This document shows, piece after piece, positions 10,726-19,062 of a stretch of DNA of 64,000 nt. The translations under genes were made by a program, and so were the position numbers. How positions within the stretch are numbered: the first letter of the stretch is position 1; every line of letters begins with the position of its first letter. Under the pieces are notes generated by a model. It saw only the letters and a program-made list of their open reading frames with translations, ran no database searches and was not told the origin of the DNA. The stretch lies in the NCBI GenBank assembly GCA_946406355.1, contig CAMJKI010000003.1, positions 1 to 64,000 on the forward strand, read 5' to 3'. The stretch is from an uncultured Bacteroidales bacterium (lineage in GTDB: Bacteria; Bacteroidota; Bacteroidia; Bacteroidales; UBA932).

Positions 10726-13650
10726 ATGAAAAGACTGATAACCTTCCTTTTGGGGCTTGTATTGCTTGGCAGTGCGGCCCCGGCAAAAACCAATCCATAC
10801 GCCTTTCGGCACTACAGTACACTGGACGGCCTATCCTCCAACTCCGTGCGGGCCATCCTGCAGGATCACCGGGGCATCATATGGATAGGCACCTCCGACG
10901 GGCTGGACAGCTTCGACGGAAAGGAAGCCATCCACCACCCCATTCCGGGAGGAAACAGCAGCTACGTTCAGGCGCTGCTGGAAGACGCCTCGCACACCAT
11001 CTGGGTAGGTACCGACGATGCCGTGTACCGCCTCACGGGCGACGTCCTCACGCCGGTTCCCGGAATGGGCAGCATTGTAGCAACCTGTTTTGTTCAAACG
11101 CCGGATGGCTGCGTCTGGATGGGCACCTATGGCAGCGGCCTGTTCTGTTTTGAGAACGGCAGCTTCACCTCTTATCTGGAAGGAAATGATATTGAACACC
11201 TGTACGTGGGCTTGGACGGCAGGCTTTGGGTGGCCGACAGCTCGATGGAAGGCGGGCTCCTTCTTTTCAACGCCAGCACCCGGCAGTTCCTGGACCCGGG
11301 ACTCAGCTATATAGATTGTACGCCCACGCGCGTATGCGCCATAGACCGGGACAACAACGGAGACATCTGGCTGGGCACCTGGGACAGCGGCCTTTACCGG
11401 ATAGACAGGCAGCGGAAAGTACACCTGGCCGTTCCGCCCATGGAGGGCCTGAACCATGTCCATACCCTGGCGCACGACGCCTCCTGGAACTTCCTGGTGG
11501 GTTCGGACGACGGCTTGCTCCACGTAGCCCCGCTCAGCGGGGAAACCGTCCTGTACCGGAACGACCGCAGCGACCCGTCTTCCCTGTCCAATAAGTTCGT
11601 CTATCCCATCGTCACGGACCACGAGGGCGGCATCTGGATCGGCACGTATTACGGCGGCATCAATTACCTGTCCCCCACTGCCGGGCAGTTTCTCTCCGTT
11701 TCCCTGTCCAAACTGGCCGATGCCAGCGAAGACTATATTGCCAGCTGCTTCTGCGAAGAACCGGACGGGACCATCTGGATTGGATCGGACAACGGCGGCC
11801 TCTTCCGCTACGACCCTGCCCTGCAAAGTGTCTCCCGCCTCAAAATGCCGTTCCCCTGGGAGCAGCGCCTGGCTTCCTACAACATTCACGCGCTGTACCG
11901 CCTGGGGGACGACCTGTGGATAGGCACCTACTCCGACAATCTGCTCCGGCTGAACCTGAAAACGCGGCAGGTACGTGAATACGACCATTCCCGCGGGCTG
12001 GACGCCAGAAGCGTATATACCCTGGCGCAGGACTACGACGGAACGCTCTGGGCCGGTACCAATACCGGACTGTGCCGGTACGATGCCGCCACCGACCGCT
12101 TTGTGAAGGAGAAAGCGGCCAACTGGACCAACGGCTGCGCGCTGGCGCCGGACGGTTCCCTGTGGTTCGCCACGGCCCGCGGCGGCATTCTGCAGCGTAG
12201 CCGACGGGGCGTATGGGAGGAATATACCACCCAGAGCGGCGGCTTCCCCACTAATTACGTAAACTGCCTCCTGGCTACGCCTTCCGGCATTTTTGCGGGC
12301 ACGCAGAAAGGATTGGCGCTCATCTCGGAGGGACGGGTGAGCATGCTGGTGAAAGATCAGGACATCCAGGGCATTGCCCAGGACGGCCGGCATCTGTGGC
12401 TCACCACCCAGGCCTCCATTATCCGCTATTCCACGGCCGATGGACAAACCGAAGAATTCGGCGCCAACGACGGTGTGCGGGCCTCGCTCTTTACCCCAAA
12501 CGCCAGCCTGGTTGCCCGCGACGGGCGCATCTATATGGGAACGGCCGATGGTTTTGTGTCGTTCTATCCGGGCAGCATCCGAAAAAACGCCATTGCTCCC
12601 CACGTGGTTCTTACCCGCTTCAATGCCTCCGGCCGGGGCCTTTCCCAAGATGTCCTGGCCAGCCAGCAGCCAGACAAAGTGAAACTTTCCTGGCGCTACA
12701 GCGACCTCCAGATTGCTTTTGCCGCGCCCAGTTACTGCGCTCCGGAGAAGGTCCGCTACCAGTATCGGCTGGAAGGGAAAGACGATGAGTGGATAGACCT
12801 GGGAAATCAGAACAAACTCACTCTTAGCAAGTTGCCGGCCAAGCATTATCGGCTGTTTGTAAAAGCCTGCAACAACAGCGGCGTCTGGAGCGAAGAAACG
12901 GAGCTGGCATCCTTCACCATCCGGGAGCATCCCCTTCGCTCCAACCTGGCCGTTGTCCTTTATACCATCCTGGCCTTCCTGCTGGCGTGGCTGCTGCTGC
13001 GCTGGCAAATCAGCCGGACGGAACGGAAATCCCGGCAGCAATATGCTCAGCAGCTGGACACCGCCGTCACGCAGGTGAAGGAGGAAGAACTGGACGACCG
13101 CGTGCAGCTCCTCACCAGCCTAAGCGAACAGCTGGAAGCACCGGTGACCGGCATCGGCCTGCAGCTGGAAAAGGTGAAGGCGCAGCCCAAAGCCAAGGAG
13201 GCGCTTGCGGTGCTGGAAAAGAACCACCGGATGCTGCGCAGCATAGTGGGAAACCTCCGCCAGATGCGCTACACGCTGGAACGGCAGCTAAGCGGTGAAG
13301 CACCGGTGGCCCCTGTTACCCCCGACGAAGAATTCATTTCCCGGCTGGACGGGCTCATTGCCGACCATCTGGCCGACCCCAACCTTTCGGTAGGCTTCCT
13401 GGCGCAGGAAATGGCCATTTCGCGCTCCAGCCTCTTCTCCAAAACCAAGGAGCTCACCGGAGAAACGCCCAACAACCTCATCAACCAGGCCCGGCTGAAC
13501 CTGGCGGCCAACCTGCTGGCCGAAGGCCGCTACAATGTTGGAGAAATCTGCTATATGGCCGGCTTCTCTTCGCCCAGCTATTTCTCCAAAATCTTTGTGA
13601 GCCAATACGGGATTACGCCGCACGAATGGGCCAAAAAGGCCATGGAGTAA
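10726..13650 (+). CDS. HTCS-like regulator: Reg_prop propeller, Y_Y_Y, TM, degenerate DHp, AraC-type HTH; no HATPase or receiver domain
   Basis: LSSNSVRAILQDHRGIIWIGTSDGL repeats; Y_Y_Y region; TM LAVVLYTILAFLLAWLLLRW; LLTSLSEQLEAPVTG in place of a canonical SHEFRTPLT; AraC HTH C-terminus. Confidence 0.88.
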   Translation: MKRLITFLLGLVLLGSAAPAKTNPYAFRHYSTLDGLSSNSVRAILQDHRGIIWIGTSDGLDSFDGKEAIHHPIPGGNSSYVQALLEDASHTIWVGTDDAVYRLTGDVLTPVPGMGSIVATCFVQTPDGCVWMGTYGSGLFCFENGSFTSYLEGNDIEHLYVGLDGRLWVADSSMEGGLLLFNASTRQFLDPGLSYIDCTPTRVCAIDRDNNGDIWLGTWDSGLYRIDRQRKVHLAVPPMEGLNHVHTLAHDASWNFLVGSDDGLLHVAPLSGETVLYRNDRSDPSSLSNKFVYPIVTDHEGGIWIGTYYGGINYLSPTAGQFLSVSLSKLADASEDYIASCFCEEPDGTIWIGSDNGGLFRYDPALQSVSRLKMPFPWEQRLASYNIHALYRLGDDLWIGTYSDNLLRLNLKTRQVREYDHSRGLDARSVYTLAQDYDGTLWAGTNTGLCRYDAATDRFVKEKAANWTNGCALAPDGSLWFATARGGILQRSRRGVWEEYTTQSGGFPTNYVNCLLATPSGIFAGTQKGLALISEGRVSMLVKDQDIQGIAQDGRHLWLTTQASIIRYSTADGQTEEFGANDGVRASLFTPNASLVARDGRIYMGTADGFVSFYPGSIRKNAIAPHVVLTRFNASGRGLSQDVLASQQPDKVKLSWRYSDLQIAFAAPSYCAPEKVRYQYRLEGKDDEWIDLGNQNKLTLSKLPAKHYRLFVKACNNSGVWSEETELASFTIREHPLRSNLAVVLYTILAFLLAWLLLRWQISRTERKSRQQYAQQLDTAVTQVKEEELDDRVQLLTSLSEQLEAPVTGIGLQLEKVKAQPKAKEALAVLEKNHRMLRSIVGNLRQMRYTLERQLSGEAPVAPVTPDEEFISRLDGLIADHLADPNLSVGFLAQEMAISRSSLFSKTKELTGETPNNLINQARLNLAANLLAEGRYNVGEICYMAGFSSPSYFSKIFVSQYGITPHEWAKKAME

Positions 13651-13747
13651 ATTTGCTCTTGGATTATATTTTTATTAATACGGACAATTTTGTTATTGGG
13701 CAAAAAGGCTTTTCGCTAATTTTGCGACGAAACCACATAATACGCGT

Positions 13748-16630
13748 ATGAAAACCCTTGGCACTATCCTGATGACCGGCCTTATCCTGGCCGTCTCCTG
13801 CAGTCCCAAAACCAGAACCATTTCCGCCGTTCCCCCCGTGCAGGTGGAAACCCCGCAGGGCACCGCACCCCGGCTCCCCTGGCAGGTGTACGTTACCTAT
13901 GCCGACGGAACCCATGAATGGCGCCAGGTAAAATGGACCAATACCTTAAGGGAAACGGAAGAGGAAGAAGCGTCCCTGCCCGCTGGCAGTACTTATACGG
14001 TGCAGGGCTATATCCTGGGCGACAACAGCACGGAGAACGGCTACCCGCTGGATGCCACCGTTACCGTAGTGGAGGGCGCCTGGGAGGTCCCGGCCCAGCC
14101 ATCGGCCCATACGCTTCCGCTGGGGGACGTGAAACTCATCGGCAACAACCGCCTCACATCCAACCGCGATTTGGATATCCGGAACCTGCTGTCCCTGGAC
14201 GTTACCCAGCAGCTATATAATTATAGGGACACCTACGGCCTTTCCACAGAAGGCTACATGGAGAGTGACGGCTGGGACAGCCCCACCACCAAGCTCAAAG
14301 GCCATGGCTCCGGCCACTACATGAGCGCCCTGGCCTTCGCCTATGCCAGTACGGAGGATCCGGAGCTGAAGGCCGCCCTCAAGGCCAATATCCGGCGGAT
14401 GGTGGACGAACTGCGCGCCTGCCAGGAACTTACCTTTGTCTATGACAAGTCCCTGGGCCGCTACCGTGAAGCCCGCGATCTGGCCCCCGAAGCCGAACTG
14501 GTGAAGATGAAAGGCACCTGGGAAGCCTTCGACCAGTATAAGAAGGATTGCACCAAATACGGTTACGGCTATATTAACGCCATTCCCGCCCAGCATCCGG
14601 CGCTGATAGAAAAATACACCGCCTACAACAACCAGAGCGGTGTGTGGGCCCCGTATTATTCCATCCACAAACAGCTGGCCGGCCTCATTGACATTGCCAA
14701 CAACATAGACGACGAAGCCATTGCCGCCAAAGCCCTGCTCATTGCCAAGGACATGGGCCTGTGGGTATGGAACCGCCTCCACTATCGCACTTACGTGAAC
14801 GCCGAAGGCACCAAGGCCGAACGCCAGGCCAGGCCCGGCAACCGCTACGAAATGTGGAACATGTACATTGCCGGAGAAGTGGGCGGCATGCAGGAATCCC
14901 TCTCCCGCCTGAGCGCCATGGTAAGCGACCCTGCGGAGAAGGAGCGCCTGGCCGAAGCCGCCGGCTACTTTGACTCGCCGGCCTTCTACGAGCCCCTGTC
15001 CAAGAATATCGACGACATTCGCACCCGTCACGCCAACCAGCACATTCCCATGATTGTGGGCGCCCTCAAGAGCTACGAGGTGGGCGGAGAAACCAGATAC
15101 TACAACATTGCCCGCAACTTCTGGGAATTGGTGCAGGGCCGATACGTTTATGCCATGGGCAGCGTAGGAAACGGAGAAATGTTCCGCCAGCCGTACTCCC
15201 AGATGATGAGCATGAACACCAGCGTGCAGAGCGACCGCAGGGGCAATCTGTTCCCGAATCCCGAAATCAACGAAACCTGCTGCGCCTACAACCTGGCCAA
15301 ACTCACCAAGGACCTCAATGCCTTTTATCCGGACGATGCCCGCTACATGGACTACTACGAGCGTGTGCTTTCCAACCAGCTGGTGGGTTCCGTGCATCCG
15401 GAAGAATACGGCGTGTGCTACCAGTATGCCGTGGGCATGAACGCCACCAAGCCTTTCGGCAGCGAGACGCCCCAGAGCACCTGCTGCGGCGGCACAGGAT
15501 CGGAGAATCACGTAAAATACCAGGAAGCCGCTTACTTTGTGAACGACAACACGCTGTGGGTGGCCCTGTACCTGCCTACGGAGGTCCGCTGGGCCGAAAA
15601 GGACGTAGCCTTCACGCAGGAATGCGCCTGGCCGGCCGAACAGTCCGTAATCACCATTACCAAGGGCGGCCGCTTTGCCATGAAACTGCGCGTGCCGTAC
15701 TGGGCCGTAAAGGGCTTCGGCATTAAACTCAACGGCAAATCCGTAGCACGCAGCTACCAGCCCTGCTCCTATGTGGAAATTCCGGAACGCGACTGGAAGG
15801 AAGGCGACAAAGTGGAGGTGAAGATGCCGTTCGGCTCCCATCTCAACTTCGGCCCCGACAAGATGGACCTGGCCGCAACGGGCGTAAACCAGACCCGCAC
15901 CCCCTTCGAGCCCATGTGGGAAGGAACCATCATGTACGGTCCCCTGGTAATGGCCACGCCGGACATCACCGTTTGGGAGCAGGCCGAATTCACCCTGGAT
16001 TCCGACCTTAAGGATATTGTACTCAAGGGCACTACCGGCGGAGAAGGCACCAACGGCAACGTTTACAGCCTCACCCTGGCCGACAAGATTTTCTATCCCG
16101 ACTATTATCTCACCGGGCACAGCACGCACTATCTGCGCCTGAATGTGTTAAATGGCAATAAGGAGACCGCCAAATCCGGCGCCGTAGACAAGACCTACCT
16201 GGAGCAGGCCGTGAAGATTGCCCTTTCCCGCCAGCAGGAGCAGGAAGCCTGGGATGCGCTGGAAGAGAAGGTTCCGCCGTTCGCCCCCTGGGCCCCCAAC
16301 GGTTATGCCCGCATGCAGGAGCAGCTCACAGTGGCCCAGCAAGTGCTGGAGGACGAATCGGCCAAACAGGAAGAGGTGGGCAAGGCCGCATCGGCCCTGA
16401 ATGCCGCCATCAACTCCATGCGGCCGGGCAACCTGGCCGAGCCGGAAGACCTGGATGCGCTCCTGAAGCTGGTAACCTCCGCCAAGGAAATTGAAAACAA
16501 GAGTACGCAGTTGCGAGAGGCTATCGACTTTGCCGATATGGTAATTGGCTATGTGAACGACGGTTCCGGCACCAAGGACTTCATCGGCGTGGCCCAGCGC
16601 CGGCTGGAAGACGCGCTGAAGGCGCTTTAG
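13748..16630 (+). CDS. GH146-like (DUF1680 superfamily) beta-L-arabinofuranosidase lipoprotein, N-terminal Ig-like and C-terminal FIVAR-like helical domains
   Basis: LAVSCSP lipobox; VYVTYADGTHEWRQVKW Ig-like; LKGHGSGHYMSALAFAYA; NETCCAYNLAKLTKDL; STCCGGTGSENHVKYQ; C-terminal MQEQLTVAQQVLEDESAKQEEVGKAASALNAAI. Confidence 0.86.
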   Translation: MKTLGTILMTGLILAVSCSPKTRTISAVPPVQVETPQGTAPRLPWQVYVTYADGTHEWRQVKWTNTLRETEEEEASLPAGSTYTVQGYILGDNSTENGYPLDATVTVVEGAWEVPAQPSAHTLPLGDVKLIGNNRLTSNRDLDIRNLLSLDVTQQLYNYRDTYGLSTEGYMESDGWDSPTTKLKGHGSGHYMSALAFAYASTEDPELKAALKANIRRMVDELRACQELTFVYDKSLGRYREARDLAPEAELVKMKGTWEAFDQYKKDCTKYGYGYINAIPAQHPALIEKYTAYNNQSGVWAPYYSIHKQLAGLIDIANNIDDEAIAAKALLIAKDMGLWVWNRLHYRTYVNAEGTKAERQARPGNRYEMWNMYIAGEVGGMQESLSRLSAMVSDPAEKERLAEAAGYFDSPAFYEPLSKNIDDIRTRHANQHIPMIVGALKSYEVGGETRYYNIARNFWELVQGRYVYAMGSVGNGEMFRQPYSQMMSMNTSVQSDRRGNLFPNPEINETCCAYNLAKLTKDLNAFYPDDARYMDYYERVLSNQLVGSVHPEEYGVCYQYAVGMNATKPFGSETPQSTCCGGTGSENHVKYQEAAYFVNDNTLWVALYLPTEVRWAEKDVAFTQECAWPAEQSVITITKGGRFAMKLRVPYWAVKGFGIKLNGKSVARSYQPCSYVEIPERDWKEGDKVEVKMPFGSHLNFGPDKMDLAATGVNQTRTPFEPMWEGTIMYGPLVMATPDITVWEQAEFTLDSDLKDIVLKGTTGGEGTNGNVYSLTLADKIFYPDYYLTGHSTHYLRLNVLNGNKETAKSGAVDKTYLEQAVKIALSRQQEQEAWDALEEKVPPFAPWAPNGYARMQEQLTVAQQVLEDESAKQEEVGKAASALNAAINSMRPGNLAEPEDLDALLKLVTSAKEIENKSTQLREAIDFADMVIGYVNDGSGTKDFIGVAQRRLEDALKAL

Positions 16631-17055
16631 GTCATCATTTGGGTCACAAACTCTTCCGGAGATATAACTATCATGGGATTGAACTTTTCGTTCAGTCCCA
16701 TGTATTTTTTATCCCTGGTGATAAAATAGTCACAGACGCTGTTGTAGGCGCTGGCGTACTGCGCATCATCTTCAAAGTCGCCGGAACAATGGGCTAAAGC
16801 CCAGCTTAAATCTATCCAGTCTATTGCACTTATCTCCGCAAATGTGCGCAAATACTTTACAGCCTTTTCGAAAGACTCATAGCTTACTCCTTGTTTTTTG
16901 GCCGTGTATTGCGCATCGATTATGCTTTGCGTGGAAACCACCAGGGTGAACATATTATTCCTGGCCGCAGACAGTATGGCTTTACTGCCCTCGTTGAACG
17001 GTCTGTCCTGGAGCATCCAGTCCAGGAGAATACTGGTATCGATAAAAGCCTTCAT
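16627..17055 (-). CDS. PIN-domain protein (putative VapC-like toxin)
   Basis: MKAFIDTSILLDWM, DFEDDAQYASAYNSVCDYFITRDKKYM. Confidence 0.85.
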   Translation of the reverse strand: MKAFIDTSILLDWMLQDRPFNEGSKAILSAARNNMFTLVVSTQSIIDAQYTAKKQGVSYESFEKAVKYLRTFAEISAIDWIDLSWALAHCSGDFEDDAQYASAYNSVCDYFITRDKKYMGLNEKFNPMIVISPEEFVTQMMT

Positions 17056-17057
17056 AC

Positions 17058-17345
17058 TCACTGGCCTCCTTTTCCCCAGATATAAGCCAGCCGGTCATCG
17101 GCCTCCAACTGCTCTTTGGTGGGAGCAGGAATGATTCCGCTGAACAACTCTATGCCCGGATCTATCTTGAAGTCTTTGGGGAGCTTGGGGATTTTGGGCC
17201 TTACCGCCTCTGCCACAACCTCTTCCAGATAGGCATTCAAAGACATATTTTGCTGTTTGGCCTTGAACCGGGCCCTGTTCAGGACATCCTCCCGGAACCT
17301 GATTACAGTTTGTACTCTAGATACCGTTTCCATTTTTGTTATCAT
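17058..17345 (-). CDS. Ribbon-helix-helix antitoxin-like protein
   Basis: TVIRFREDVLNRARFKAKQQNMSLNAYLEEVVAEAV; directly upstream of the PIN gene; start could be 17345 or 17333. Confidence 0.75.
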   Translation of the reverse strand: MITKMETVSRVQTVIRFREDVLNRARFKAKQQNMSLNAYLEEVVAEAVRPKIPKLPKDFKIDPGIELFSGIIPAPTKEQLEADDRLAYIWGKGGQ

Positions 17346-17368
17346 TTTTGCAAATGTAATCACAAAGA

Positions 17369-17408
17369 ATTAAAAAAACAAGAGGGCGGCCCCAAATGGG
17401 TCGCCCTC
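17369..17408 (-). terminator. Rho-independent terminator of the susD-like gene
   Basis: Minus strand GAGGGCGACCC-ATTTG-GGGCCGCCCTC followed by TTGTTTTTTTAATT. Confidence 0.75.
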
Positions 17409-17433
17409 GTTGATTCTATAGCGTTTCCGTGGA

Positions 17434-19044
17434 TTACTTCACATCGGTACGCAGATCCCACCAGAGGTGCTTGCCCCAAACGTAGTCTACGATACCTTCG
17501 GAAGCAGCCTCAACGTTAGCCTTGTTATAGGTGAACTGGTTGTTCGGATAAGGCATACGGAAAGGAACGTCGGTGTGCACACCCTCGCCCCAGATGGAGT
17601 CGGCTTTATCGCCAGGATACTGACGGGCACCGGCTACGCAACCGGAATTCTTGTACGTCTTGGCAGATTCCTCAGAGTATACAGCCGTCTGGATGTACTC
17701 AGGGAAACCGGTACGACGATACAAGCACCAGGCCTCGTACGGCTCTTTGAAAAAGGCCACCCACTCCTCGTAGAAGAGGCGGTTGAGGGAGAAGTCGTAC
17801 TCACCAGGGCCGGCCAGATAGGCGTCCACATCTTCCTGCGTTACCTTGCGGCCTTCGGGCACAAATCCGTTGGCGTTGTTCATTTCGTCCTCAAAGGAAA
17901 GACGGACGGCCTTCTCGTAAGCTTCCTCGTCGGAGAGCGGGGTCTTCCAGCCTCTCATGGCAGCTTCGCACATATTAAAGTAGGTTTCGCAAGCTTTATA
18001 GTAAGGCGTGAAACCACTGTTGTTGGCTGTCATGTAAGCTTCTCCAAGATAAGAATACCATTTCTGGCCAGTCGGCTCATCATTTACCGTCGGTCCTGCA
18101 AGCTGCTGGGATTTGATGCCGTGCTCACCGCCACGATAGGTTTTTCCGTCATAGCGGCAAGGCTGCACATAGAGCCTCAGACGAGGATCGTTCATGGCCA
18201 GCAGGTGGTTCACGAAGATTTCGGAAGCACACCAGTCGTTGGCACGGGTACGGTAAGTATCATACCAGGGCTCGAAATAGTCGCCACTACCCTGCCATAC
18301 GAAATAGGCACGCTGGCTGTTTTCCTCGATCACCGGATACTTTTCCGGGTTGTTCATAATGCTCTCGGCAGTAGCCTGGGCACCACTCCACACACGGGCC
18401 AGACGGATGGCATAACGCAGACGCAGGGAGTTGCAGAAACGACGCCATTTAGAGGCATCACCGCCGAAAAGGAAGTCACCGTCGCCAATGGCGTCAGAAC
18501 CCAGTGTGGCCCAACTGTCGGCCACCTCACCCAACTCGGCCAGAACGGCAGGATACACATCCTCCTGCTTGTCATACTTGGACTGCAGGATGCCGCCGTC
18601 TTCCGGAGCGCCCTTCCAGGCCTCGGAATAAGGCATGTCACCAAAGTTGTCCAGGTTCCACAGGAGCAGGAAAGCCCTGTACGTCCTGGCAACATTGTGC
18701 ATATTCTTGGTGCCGGTTTCATCGGTACGGTTAATGATATCCTGCAGTTGGGTGCTGCAGCGATAAACGGCAGCCCACTTGTTACCGTAGGTATTGTTGG
18801 TGGGGATATAATCGCTATAATCGTCGATATAGCTAAGTTTGGACATGTAACCAGCCCAGATGTTAGGGCCAGTGATGTCAGCAATCTGGCCGGCGGTCTG
18901 CGTTAAAACGAGAGCCAGCTGGTTGGTGGCAGGAGCCGTGGTGTAGGCGTCCGGGTCTGTGTTAATCTTCTCAAAGTCCTTGGTGCAGGCAAAGGCCAAT
19001 ACCAGGGAAGAAGCCAGAAGGGTATATTTCAGAATATTTTTCAT
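17434..19044 (-). CDS. SusD/RagB family nutrient-binding lipoprotein
   Basis: LVLAFACTKDFEKINTDPDAYTT, NLDNFGDMPYSEAWKG; adjacent to SusC. Confidence 0.92.
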   Translation of the reverse strand: MKNILKYTLLASSLVLAFACTKDFEKINTDPDAYTTAPATNQLALVLTQTAGQIADITGPNIWAGYMSKLSYIDDYSDYIPTNNTYGNKWAAVYRCSTQLQDIINRTDETGTKNMHNVARTYRAFLLLWNLDNFGDMPYSEAWKGAPEDGGILQSKYDKQEDVYPAVLAELGEVADSWATLGSDAIGDGDFLFGGDASKWRRFCNSLRLRYAIRLARVWSGAQATAESIMNNPEKYPVIEENSQRAYFVWQGSGDYFEPWYDTYRTRANDWCASEIFVNHLLAMNDPRLRLYVQPCRYDGKTYRGGEHGIKSQQLAGPTVNDEPTGQKWYSYLGEAYMTANNSGFTPYYKACETYFNMCEAAMRGWKTPLSDEEAYEKAVRLSFEDEMNNANGFVPEGRKVTQEDVDAYLAGPGEYDFSLNRLFYEEWVAFFKEPYEAWCLYRRTGFPEYIQTAVYSEESAKTYKNSGCVAGARQYPGDKADSIWGEGVHTDVPFRMPYPNNQFTYNKANVEAASEGIVDYVWGKHLWWDLRTDVK

Positions 19045-19062
19045 ATCAAATCCTCCCATTGA

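Noticed and set aside
14213-16129. - strand ORF of 638 aa
   Set aside because: Antisense shadow of the GH146-like gene.
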